From Mycolicibacterium agri (GTDB lineage: Bacteria; Actinomycetota; Actinomycetes; Mycobacteriales; Mycobacteriaceae), in the NCBI RefSeq assembly GCF_002553505.1, contig NZ_PDCP01000031.1, positions 1 through 64,000 on the forward strand: a stretch of 64,000 bases of DNA, written 5' to 3'. Numbering within the stretch: position 1 is the stretch's first letter; every line of letters starts with the position of its first letter. The notes below the pieces were generated by a model, which ran no database searches, had not been told where the DNA came from, and was given only the letters and a program-made list of their open reading frames with translations. A program made the translations under genes and the position numbers. This document shows, one piece after another, positions 43,463 to 51,705 of the stretch.

Positions 43463-45088
43463 ATGGACCCGCAACTCGACGGCCGCAACGCACTACTGCT
43501 GTCTGCGCGCGGAGCGCACAGCCGGCGTGACTGGCTGACCAGCTACGAGTCCTACAAGCGCGCAAGTGAAGCCGCACCGTTGGCAACCGACGATCTTGAC
43601 GCGCTCGCGTCCGCCGCATGGCACCTCGGTATATGCAAGGAATCGGTTCGCTATTCCGAGCAGGTGTTCAAACAGCTCTGCCGCAGCGATCCCGAGTCGG
43701 CGGCGGCGAAGGCCGTCGATATCGCGCTGGCCTGGCTGACCCGAGGAGATCTCAACATCGGCCAAGGCTGGATGAGCAGGGCGCGTCGACTTCTTCAGGG
43801 CGCGCCAGAGTCGCACGCCACCGGCTATCTCGCTTACCTCGACGCCTACATCGCGACGTGTGCCGGCGACACCGATGCCCTCACCCGTCAGGCCAGGACC
43901 CTGCGGGAGATGTCCGGGCGACTCGACAGCCCCGCGGTGACATCCCTCTGCCTGGTCGTCGAGGCCCTGGTGGCGATCAGTGAAGCGAGGATGGCGGATG
44001 CCTTCGGCCTGATTGACGAGGCCATGCTGGCGGTGCTCGCCGACGTGTTCCCGATCGAATGGGCGGGCGACATCTACTGCCTCGTCCTACACCACTGCAA
44101 CCGACTCGCCGACCTGCCGCGCATGCGGGCGTGGACACAGTCAATGGAGCGGTGGTGTGAGAACGTCGCCGCGCTGCCGTACGGCGGAGTGTGTGAGATG
44201 CACCGACTCCAATTGCTGTCGGCGACCGAAGAACTTCGGCTCGTGGAAGACCAATTGTCGGCTGTAAGCCGGAAGCTCAAGGACGTCAACACATTCGCGG
44301 CGGCCGAGGGTTACTACGAACTCGGTGAGATTCGCAGGATGCGCGGCGATATCGACGGCGCGGTCACCGCCTTCTCCCAGGCGAGGTCGCTCGGAGTCGA
44401 CCCGCAGCCCGGAGAGGCGCTGCTGAAGTGCCGGCAAGGCGACAGCGCGGCTGCGTGGACCGCGCTGCAGGCATCGCTGGCTTGGCAGGACCGAGTGGGC
44501 CGGATGCGCTTGCTGCGTGCCGCCGTCGAAGTGGCGCTCGAACGCGACCGATTAGATGAGGCCGAAAAGTGCTGTGGTGAGCTCGAAGACGGCGCGCAGA
44601 CCTTCGGAACTCCAGGGTTCAAGGCCTGGGCAGCGCACGCGCGTGGAATGGTCCTGGTGCGGCGAGGTCAGTACGTGCAGGCGCTCGACGCCTTGCAAGC
44701 GGCGCTCCGCGAATACCGGACTCAGCAGTGCCGATATGAGACAGCCGAGGTCTACGAGTACCTGGCGGCGACCCATAAAGCGCTGGGGGACAACGGTGTT
44801 GCGGCGGCGGATACAGCGACCGCGCAGAGCATCTACAAGCAGTTGGGCGTGCAGGTTTCAGAAGTCCCCCGTGAGTCGGCGCAGGGGGGACTGACGAAGC
44901 GGGAGATGGAGATCTTGGCCCGGATCGCGAACGGAGCGACGAACAAGCAAGTCGCCGAACAGATCTTCATCAGTCAGAAGACCGTCGGACGTCATCTGGC
45001 CAACATCTACGCCAAGCTAGGGGTCTCGTCGCGCACCGCCGCCGCAACGTGGGCCCACGCCAACGGCCTGCTGGGCAAGGAGGATTGA
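43463..45088 (+). CDS. LuxR-type regulator with helical repeat domain (paralogue 2)
   Basis: The 541-residue protein matches the gene at 40624 along its whole length. Shared blocks include AWLTRGDLNI, PVEWAGDIYCL versus PIEWAGDIYCL, FGTPGF, TAQSIY and the C-terminal helix-turn-helix with SSRTAA. It is a duplicate separated from its sister by the methyltransferase gene. The recognition helix differs mildly (ISQKTVGRHL versus ISEKTVARHL), so both may bind similar DNA. The ATG at 43463 is the family-like start. Confidence 0.87.
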   Translation: MDPQLDGRNALLLSARGAHSRRDWLTSYESYKRASEAAPLATDDLDALASAAWHLGICKESVRYSEQVFKQLCRSDPESAAAKAVDIALAWLTRGDLNIGQGWMSRARRLLQGAPESHATGYLAYLDAYIATCAGDTDALTRQARTLREMSGRLDSPAVTSLCLVVEALVAISEARMADAFGLIDEAMLAVLADVFPIEWAGDIYCLVLHHCNRLADLPRMRAWTQSMERWCENVAALPYGGVCEMHRLQLLSATEELRLVEDQLSAVSRKLKDVNTFAAAEGYYELGEIRRMRGDIDGAVTAFSQARSLGVDPQPGEALLKCRQGDSAAAWTALQASLAWQDRVGRMRLLRAAVEVALERDRLDEAEKCCGELEDGAQTFGTPGFKAWAAHARGMVLVRRGQYVQALDALQAALREYRTQQCRYETAEVYEYLAATHKALGDNGVAAADTATAQSIYKQLGVQVSEVPRESAQGGLTKREMEILARIANGATNKQVAEQIFISQKTVGRHLANIYAKLGVSSRTAAATWAHANGLLGKED

Positions 45089-45228
45089 ACGCGGGCGAAT
45101 GCCGGTGGCCGGGGACGGTCTACATCATCTGCACCACATCGTCGTTGCGAAAACACATGGTTTGCCCGATTCGAGCACTCAATCAGGGCCGTACGTTGGA
45201 TGCAGTTCCATTGGATCAGGAGGCCCAG

Positions 45229-46197
45229 ATGAGCACTATCTACCCGCACACCTCGAGCAGGCATCGGCCCTTACCGCAGACCACCGGCGACGGGTTCTTC
45301 GTCACCGACGGAGGCCTGGAAACGGAACTGGTCTTTCACGACGGAATCGACCTGCCCTGCTTTGCGGCGTTCCCGCTGCTTGATGATCCGGACCAGCGCG
45401 CCCGGCTGCGCGGCTACTACGACGGATATCTTGGAATCGCACGCAAGTTCAACGCGGGCTTCATTATCGAAACACCTACCTGGCGGGCGAATCCGGATTG
45501 GGCGTCGGCAGTCGGATACTCGCCCGAGCAGCTCGACGCCGCCAACCGCTCCGCGGTGGCCCTCGCCGAAGAGGTTCGCGCCGCGGCGACGGCTGAGGGC
45601 ATCACCGCGGTGGTGAGCGGATGCGTCGGCCCGCGCGGCGACGGCTACGACCCCGGCAACGTGATGACACCCGGGGAGGCTGAGAGGTATCACGCCGTCC
45701 AGATCGGCACCTTCGCGAGCACCACCGCCGACCAGGTCACCGCAATCACCATGACCAATGCCGAGGAGGCGATCGGCATCGTGCACGCAGCCGCGGCTGC
45801 GGGTATACCGTCGGCGATCTCCTTCACGGTGGAGACCGATGGCAGGCTGCCGACGGGCCAACCGCTGCGGGAGGCGATCGAGCAGGTCGACGATGCGACA
45901 AACGCCGGCGCGGCGTACTTCATGGTCAATTGCGCCCATCCGACGCATTGGGCCCTGGCACTGCAAGACGACGGGGCGTGGCGGGATCGCCTTATCGGCC
46001 TGCGCTCGAACTCATCGGCGAAGAGCCACGCCGAACTCGACGAGGCGACGGAACTCGATGAGGGCGATCCGATCGAGCTCGGTGCCCAGCACGTCGCGCA
46101 GCGAGACCGACTTCCCGCAGTCCGCGTGCTCGGTGGCTGCTGCGGCACGGACGCGAGGCATGTGGCTGCGATCGTCTCGGCCTGGAGGACGAATTAG
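45229..46197 (+). CDS. mmuM: Homocysteine S-methyltransferase (MmuM-like)
   Basis: The 322-residue protein is a zinc-dependent homocysteine methyltransferase of the MmuM/BHMT group, which makes methionine from homocysteine and S-methylmethionine or SAM. It starts with DGGLETELVF (about 26-35). The zinc ligands are one Cys in MVNCAHPTHW (about 226) and the pair in GGCCGTDARH (about 305-306). The ATG at 45229 has CAGGAGG upstream. The 140 bases before it hold no gene. Confidence 0.88.
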   Translation: MSTIYPHTSSRHRPLPQTTGDGFFVTDGGLETELVFHDGIDLPCFAAFPLLDDPDQRARLRGYYDGYLGIARKFNAGFIIETPTWRANPDWASAVGYSPEQLDAANRSAVALAEEVRAAATAEGITAVVSGCVGPRGDGYDPGNVMTPGEAERYHAVQIGTFASTTADQVTAITMTNAEEAIGIVHAAAAAGIPSAISFTVETDGRLPTGQPLREAIEQVDDATNAGAAYFMVNCAHPTHWALALQDDGAWRDRLIGLRSNSSAKSHAELDEATELDEGDPIELGAQHVAQRDRLPAVRVLGGCCGTDARHVAAIVSAWRTN

Positions 46198-46208
46198 GCT
46201 GCTGCTCG

Positions 46209-47033
46209 ATGGCTGCCCTCGACGCGATCGCCGATTGGCCGGTGCCCACTGCGGCGGCCGCGGTCGTCGGGCCATCGGGCGTCATCGCCACGCACGGCGA
46301 CGTCACCCGTCGCTTCGCGCTGGCATCGGTGACCAAGCTGGTGGTCGCGCGCGCGGTGCAGATCGCGATCGAGGAAGGCGTCGTCGAGTTGGACACGCCG
46401 TCCGGGCCGCCGGGCGCCACGATGCGTCACCTGCTCGCGCACACCTCCGGATATGCGATGGACTCCGATGCGGTGATGTCGCCGCCGGGCAAGCGCCGCA
46501 TCTACTCGAATTTCGGCTTCGGCGTGGCGGCCGAGACGGTGGAAAAGGAATCCGGCATCGAGTTCGGGGTCTACCTGTCCGAGGCGGTGTTCGAACCGCT
46601 CGGCATGGCGTCCAGCGAACTCGAAGGTGGTTCCAAGGCGGCCGGCTACGGCGTCACCTCGACGGTCTCGGACCTCGTCGCGTTCGCCGCCGACCTGCTG
46701 CGACCGGCGTTGGTCTCCGCGGAGATGCACGAGCAGGCCACGACGGTGCAGTTCGCGGGCGTCGACGGCGTCCTGCCCGGGTTCGGCGTGCAGCGGCCCA
46801 ACGACTGGGGACTGGGGTTCGAGATCCGCGACGCGAAGTCGCCGCACTGGACGGGCTCGGCCAATTCGAGCCGGACATACGGCCATTTCGGCCAGTCAGG
46901 GACGTTTCTGTGGGTCGATCCGGAGCGTGATCTGGCGCTGATCGCACTGACCGACCGCCGTTTCGGCGACTGGGCGTACGAGCCCTGGCCACGGCTTTCT
47001 GAGGCCGTTGTTAACGAATTCGGCAGCAAATAG
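46209..47033 (+). CDS. Serine beta-lactamase/esterase-like protein (Rv2257c-like)
   Basis: The 274-residue protein has the class C beta-lactamase/DD-peptidase fold. The nucleophile is in SVTK (SxxK, about 41-44), then YSNFG (YxN, about 99) and GHFGQSG (HxG, about 224). No signal peptide is visible, so it is probably an intracellular esterase or peptidase and not an antibiotic resistance enzyme. It follows the MmuM gene by 11 nt and resembles Rv2257c in size and neighbourhood (from memory). Confidence 0.85.
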   Translation: MAALDAIADWPVPTAAAAVVGPSGVIATHGDVTRRFALASVTKLVVARAVQIAIEEGVVELDTPSGPPGATMRHLLAHTSGYAMDSDAVMSPPGKRRIYSNFGFGVAAETVEKESGIEFGVYLSEAVFEPLGMASSELEGGSKAAGYGVTSTVSDLVAFAADLLRPALVSAEMHEQATTVQFAGVDGVLPGFGVQRPNDWGLGFEIRDAKSPHWTGSANSSRTYGHFGQSGTFLWVDPERDLALIALTDRRFGDWAYEPWPRLSEAVVNEFGSK

Positions 47034-47155
47034 CAGGGGGACTAGCGCAACAGCTGCCTCACAAGGCACAATAGGCACGTACGACACAACTGCAGCTCAT
47101 TCTGCCCACCAGGTCGTTGGGGAAGACGTCCCTCGTGGAGCCGAAGGAGCAGCAG

Positions 47156-47668
47156 ATGCGTGTGTCGAACCAGTTCGCCGACTCGACGACGGGCGTGGTT
47201 TATATCCACGCCTCACCAGCGGCCGTATGTCCGCACGTCGAGTGGGCGTTGTCGTCGACCCTGCAATCGAGGGCGAACCTCACCTGGACGCCACAGCCGG
47301 CGATGCCCGGCCAGCTACGCGCGGTGACCAACTGGGTCGGTCCGGTCGGCACGGGTGCGCAACTCGCCAATGCGCTGCGGTCGTGGTCGGTGCTGCGGTT
47401 CGAGGTCACCGAGGACCCCAGCCACGGCGTCGACGGCCAGCGGTTCTGCCATACCCCGCAGCTCGGGTTGTGGAGCGGAGTGATGAGCGCCAACGGCGAC
47501 GTGATGGTCGGCGAGATGCGGCTGCGTGCGCTGATGGCTTCGGGCGCCGACACGCTGGCCGCCGAACTCGACTCGGTGCTCGGCACCGCATGGGACGAAG
47601 CCCTCGAGCCCTATCGCAGCGGCGGCGACACGGGGGAGGTCAGCTGGCTGACCCGCGGCGTGGGCTAG
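47156..47668 (+). CDS. DUF3145-family protein (Rv2256c-like)
   Basis: The 170-residue cytosolic protein belongs to the actinobacterial DUF3145 family, recognisable from its N-terminus MRVSNQFADSTTGVVYIHASP and the following PHVEWALSSTL. The ATG at 47156 has AAGGAG 7 nt upstream. It is strongly conserved in mycobacteria but has no known role. It overlaps the convergent MFS gene by 4 nt. Confidence 0.85.
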   Translation: MRVSNQFADSTTGVVYIHASPAAVCPHVEWALSSTLQSRANLTWTPQPAMPGQLRAVTNWVGPVGTGAQLANALRSWSVLRFEVTEDPSHGVDGQRFCHTPQLGLWSGVMSANGDVMVGEMRLRALMASGADTLAAELDSVLGTAWDEALEPYRSGGDTGEVSWLTRGVG

Positions 47669-48847
47669 CCAGGCTCATCGTTCGGCGCGAAACGCGACAG
47701 CCGCGCGGAGACAAGAAGCGTTGCGCCGGTGGCCGCGAACACCACGGGTGCGCCGCCGACCGCCGAAAGCGCTGCCACGGCCAGCGGAATTCCGGTCTGC
47801 CCGGCGCGGTTGCCGACCAGCCGCAGTGACGCCGCGACCCCGCGGTCACCGCGCGGCGTCAGCAGCGTCACCCACGACATCGTCAGCGGCTGCACGGTTC
47901 CGGCGGCAAGGCCGTAAGCGGCCATACAGGCGACGAGGGCGAGCGCGGGAAGCGGCAGCACCAACGCGATCAGCGCCGCCGCCGCGACGGCACCCGCCGC
48001 CACCAGCACGCGGCGTCGCCCGAAGGTGTTGGTCATCCATCCCAATGTCAGCCGTGACGCCATCGTCGCCACTCCGCGCGTCACCAGGAGCGCGGTGAGC
48101 CAAACCGGGGCGAGGTCGCGCTCGCGGGCCAGCAGCGGCAGGTAGGCGAGCACGATGTCGAGCGACGACAGCACCAGGCTGCTCGTCACCAGCGCGGGTG
48201 CGACACCACGCGTGCGCAGCAGCCTCGCGGCGACCGGCCACATCGCCGTCTGCTTCTCATCGGTGGTCGGGGAGCGCGGCGTCGACGGAATCGCAACCGA
48301 CAGAACGAGCGTGGCGACGCCGATTGCGATCGCGGCCCACGCGATCACATTGAACGGCGGCGAGACCGAATCGGCCGATGGCAAAAGAAGCAGCACCGGA
48401 CCCGCCATCTGCCCGCCCGAGGTGGCGAACGTGTAGAGCCCGAACACGAAGTCGAGCCTCCCGTCCGGTGCATCGCGCATCACCCAATGCATGCTCGGCG
48501 ACGACCGACCACAGCACTCCGAGGCCGAGAAGCACCGTCGCCGCGAGCAATCCGGCCAGCGTGGCGCCGGCGAACACCGCGACCGCGCCGGAGGCCATGA
48601 AGGCCAACGCCCCCAGCACCATGCTCGCGCGTTCGCCCACCCGGTCGACGAACCTGCCTGCGGGCACGGCCAGCACCAGCGGTGGCACCGCGAACGCCGC
48701 GGTCGCGAATCCCAACCACGCGGGGCCGTGGCCGAGGTCGAGAATCGCATACGACATCGCCGGACGCATTGCGTACGAAACGACCTGGACAAGGACCGCA
48801 TGGCAGAGCAGCAGTCCGAGCGCGACGAGACCCCGATGGTTTCTCAA
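47665..48847 (-). pseudogene. MFS transporter gene with a frameshift
   Basis: The N-terminal half of a major facilitator protein (LVALGLLLCH, then GRFVDRVGERASMVLG) reads in one frame from a TTG at 48847 up to VLWSVVAEHA. The rest (DAPDGRLDFVFGLYTFATSGGQMAGP to the end, with the second set of spans) is in the next frame. Removing one T near 48486-48488 restores a continuous protein of about 390 residues. It is either a real single-base insertion or a sequencing error. The TTG lies 4 nt after the stop of the GalD-like gene, making it the last gene of the gal-like operon, possibly an exporter or importer of its acids. Confidence 0.8.
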
Positions 48848-48851
48848 GGAG

Positions 48852-49898
48852 TTATCGCCGGGGAAAGACGTGTCCGTCGAACAGCTTTCGCGCCGTCCGG
48901 ACGATCGCCGTTCGAGTGACCCGGTCACCGTCGAGTTCGACCTCGACCTCCAACGCCCCCGACGGGTGTTCGATCCGCATGCGCGGACCGGTTGGCGGCC
49001 TTGCGACGTCGACGGCGACGCTTCCCGGAAGTATCGCGCTCACCGCGACGCTGGCCGCGCCGAGCACGCCGATCGAGGCGTGCACCCGATGCGGGATGAA
49101 GGTTCGGGTCGCGATGACGCCGTCTGCGCGCGGCGCCGAGACGATCGTCAGCTTCGGCACGGTGAGTGTTGTGACGTCGCCGAGGTTCATCCGCTTGCCT
49201 GCCTCGAGCCGGATCCGCTCGAGTCGCTCGCGCAGCGCTGCGTTGGACTCCAACTCCGCAGGCGTCTCGTCGCCGCGCACGCCGAGGTCGGTTGCGCGCA
49301 GCACGACGGTCGGCATGCCGTTGTCGACGCACGTGGCGGACACACCCGCCAGTTCGTCCTGTGCCGAGCCGGTGGGAAGCAGTGCGCCGCAACTGGATCC
49401 GGCGGTGTCTTCGAAGTCGAGCACGATCGCGGCGGCCGTGCCGGGGACGCCGTCGATCGCGGTGTCGCCGGCGTACTCCACCACGCCCCCGGGCGTGGGC
49501 ACGTGCGCAACCGCGCGGCCGCCGGTGTTCGTCATCCGGATCGACACCGCCGTCTGCTCGCCGGTGACCTCAACGAGTCCACGTTCGATGGCGAACGGGC
49601 CGATTCCGGCGAGCAGATTGCCGCAGTTCTGCCGGTCCGACACGGCCGGATGATCGACGCCCACCTGCAGGAAGTGGTAGTCGACGCCGGGCCCATTGGG
49701 CTGCACCACCGCGACCTTGCTGGTGAGCGGATGCGCGCCGCCGATGCCGTCGATCTGGCGAGGATCGGGTGAGCCCATCACCCGCAACAGCAGATCGTCG
49801 CGCTCGGCCGGATCCGTCGGCAGGTCCTCGGCAAGGAAATAGGCGCCCTTCGATGTGCCGCCGCGCATCAACATGCACGGGATGCCTTGACCCCTCAC
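48852..49898 (-). CDS. galD: PrpF/GalD-type 4-oxalomesaconate tautomerase
   Basis: The 348-residue protein belongs to the PrpF family of diaminopimelate-epimerase-fold isomerases. The hallmarks are MLMRGGTSKGAYF (9-21) and the Cys in NCGNLLAGIGPFA. In gallate degraders GalD isomerises the keto form of oxalomesaconate, while PrpF itself isomerises methylaconitate. The presence of GalB- and GalC-like enzymes in the same operon favours the GalD role. The GTG start overlaps the GntR stop (GTGA). Confidence 0.8.
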   Translation of the reverse strand: MRGQGIPCMLMRGGTSKGAYFLAEDLPTDPAERDDLLLRVMGSPDPRQIDGIGGAHPLTSKVAVVQPNGPGVDYHFLQVGVDHPAVSDRQNCGNLLAGIGPFAIERGLVEVTGEQTAVSIRMTNTGGRAVAHVPTPGGVVEYAGDTAIDGVPGTAAAIVLDFEDTAGSSCGALLPTGSAQDELAGVSATCVDNGMPTVVLRATDLGVRGDETPAELESNAALRERLERIRLEAGKRMNLGDVTTLTVPKLTIVSAPRADGVIATRTFIPHRVHASIGVLGAASVAVSAILPGSVAVDVARPPTGPRMRIEHPSGALEVEVELDGDRVTRTAIVRTARKLFDGHVFPRR

Positions 49899-50536
49899 GC
49901 CGTAGCCGACCGTGTCTTCGCGGCGTGCACCTCATGCATCGCTCGGATCACACTGTCCAGATGCGCGATCATCGCCCGCTCGGCGGCCTCCTGGTCGCGT
50001 CGCGCGATGGCGTCGATGATCGCAAGGTGCTCGCTGAGGGACACGCTCGGCCGACCCGGCTTCATCGCCAGCGCGAACTGCTGTCGCACGCTTTGCCCGC
50101 GCAGCCGCTCGATCAGAGACAGCGCGGTCCGCTGGCCGCTAATCTGGTGGATACGGGTATGCAGCTCACGGTTTTTCGCCGAGTACCCGCCGAGGTCGCC
50201 GGTGGCCACCATCTGTTCCATCGCTTGACCGATCGCTTTCAGCTCGGCGATCTCGTCGTCGTTGACGACGGCGGCCGCCTTGCCTGCGCACAGTCCTTCC
50301 AGCGCGCGGCGGACCTCTGCGATCTCGATGGCCTCGTCGAACGAGATGACACGAACGCGGGCGCCGCGGTTCTGCTCGCGCTCGATGAGTCCCTCGACGG
50401 CGAGTTCTCCCAGCGCGTTGCGTACGGCCGCGCGCGACACACCGAACTGCTCGGCAAGGTCCGCCTCGACGAGTCGTTGGTTGGGTACGAAATCGCCCTT
50501 GAGAATCAGTTCCCGTATCTGCTCAGCGACCCGCAC
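49895..50536 (-). CDS. GntR/FadR-family regulator of the gal-like operon
   Basis: The 213-residue protein has an N-terminal winged helix (about 5-65; PNQRLVEADLAEQFGVSRAAVRNALGELAVEGLIER). An FCD ligand domain follows with metal-type histidines (NRELHTRIHQ, SEHLAIIDAI, IAHLDSVI). It lies within the operon it probably controls. The likely target is the palindrome AAATTGTTAACAATTT at 56780-56795 in the operon promoter. FCD proteins usually respond to carboxylic acids, which suits 4-oxalomesaconate-type intermediates. Confidence 0.87.
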   Translation of the reverse strand: MRVAEQIRELILKGDFVPNQRLVEADLAEQFGVSRAAVRNALGELAVEGLIEREQNRGARVRVISFDEAIEIAEVRRALEGLCAGKAAAVVNDDEIAELKAIGQAMEQMVATGDLGGYSAKNRELHTRIHQISGQRTALSLIERLRGQSVRQQFALAMKPGRPSVSLSEHLAIIDAIARRDQEAAERAMIAHLDSVIRAMHEVHAAKTRSATA

Positions 50537-50572
50537 CGTCGCTCCCTTCTCTCACCATGCCTGCGGCCCGCG

Positions 50573-51679
50573 TCAACCCGTGTAGCCGAAGATCTGTCGC
50601 CACGTCGCCGCGTCGGACTCCAGGTGCTTCAGCGACTCGTCGATGGTCGACCGGTGCAGGAAACCGGAGTCGGCGGCGGGTAGCTCGATATCGCCCACCG
50701 TCGGGTTCGGCATGTTCTTGTGCACGGGATAGTCGCCGATCGACGCGGCCAGCTTCTGCCCGTCGGCGGACAACAGCCAGTTGATGAAAACCGCTGCGGC
50801 GTTGGAATGCTCAGCGCCGGCGGCCTGCCCCAGGTAGAACGGATACGCTGCAACGCCCTCTTCGGGGGTCGCGATCGTGATCGGTGCGCCTTCCAGGGTG
50901 GAGGCGTACGCGGTGGCGACGGGAACCGGCCCGGCCGAGATCTCGCCCCGCGCCAGCGAGTCGGTCAGCGAGGCCGACGAATCGAAGATCCGCGGACGGT
51001 TGGCGGCGTACGCCTTGAGGTAATCCTCGCCGAGCACGTCGAACTGGAAGCGCGTCAGCGCGGTCGTCGAGCCACCTGCACCCACTTGCACGATGCCAAG
51101 TTTGCCGGACCACTTGCTGTCCAGCAGGTCCTTCCAATTTTTGGGCGCGTCCTCCTGCGCGACTTGCTGGTTGTTGTAACCGAAGCTGTAGATCCGGTCG
51201 TAGCTGTTGAAGTACAAGCCGTCCTCGAACGTCGCTTCGGGATCGATTACTCCGGCGATGTCATCGCTGATCTTCGTCGGCTGGAACGCCCCTGCGTCGG
51301 CGATGGAGACGATCAGATCCTCACCCGAGATGCGGATGACGTCGGCGCCCAACTTGCCTGCCGCCTGCTCGCTGAGGATGCGTTCGCTGAGCCGGTTGGG
51401 TGCGAGGCGCACGATCTCGACGTCGATGCCCGTCGCCTCGGTGAACGCGTCGGCGGCTTCGCGCTCCGACTGCTCGCTGCCCCCGGTGTAGAACACGAGC
51501 GAACCTTCTTGCTGGGCCGCCTGGTAGACGTCGGCGGGGGCGATGAGCTCACCGTCGATGACCAGGTCGCCCTCCGGATTGGTCTGGGCGGACCCTCCGC
51601 TGTCACTGGAACAACCGGCGAGCGTGAGCGCCAACGCCGCGCCTGCCGCGACCACGTAACGCATCATTCTGGCGGACAT
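50573..51679 (-). CDS. ABC transporter substrate-binding lipoprotein (iron/polyamine/carboxylate class)
   Basis: The 368-residue lipoprotein has a signal ending LAGC-SS (Cys23). The two-lobe fold is that of the ferric-iron/spermidine/2-aminoethylphosphonate binding proteins (GSLVFYTGG, TGIDVEIVRLAPNRLSERIL). No Tyr pair typical of ferric-binding proteins is obvious near the C-terminal YNNQQV region, so an organic ligand is possible. The ATG at 51679 has AGGAGTAGGG upstream. Together with the fused permease and ATPase it makes a complete importer inside the gal-like operon, so an acid substrate is inferred. Confidence 0.87.
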   Translation of the reverse strand: MSARMMRYVVAAGAALALTLAGCSSDSGGSAQTNPEGDLVIDGELIAPADVYQAAQQEGSLVFYTGGSEQSEREAADAFTEATGIDVEIVRLAPNRLSERILSEQAAGKLGADVIRISGEDLIVSIADAGAFQPTKISDDIAGVIDPEATFEDGLYFNSYDRIYSFGYNNQQVAQEDAPKNWKDLLDSKWSGKLGIVQVGAGGSTTALTRFQFDVLGEDYLKAYAANRPRIFDSSASLTDSLARGEISAGPVPVATAYASTLEGAPITIATPEEGVAAYPFYLGQAAGAEHSNAAAVFINWLLSADGQKLAASIGDYPVHKNMPNPTVGDIELPAADSGFLHRSTIDESLKHLESDAATWRQIFGYTG

Positions 51680-51705
51680 GATCCCTACTCCTTTGTAGTG
51701 TTGTG

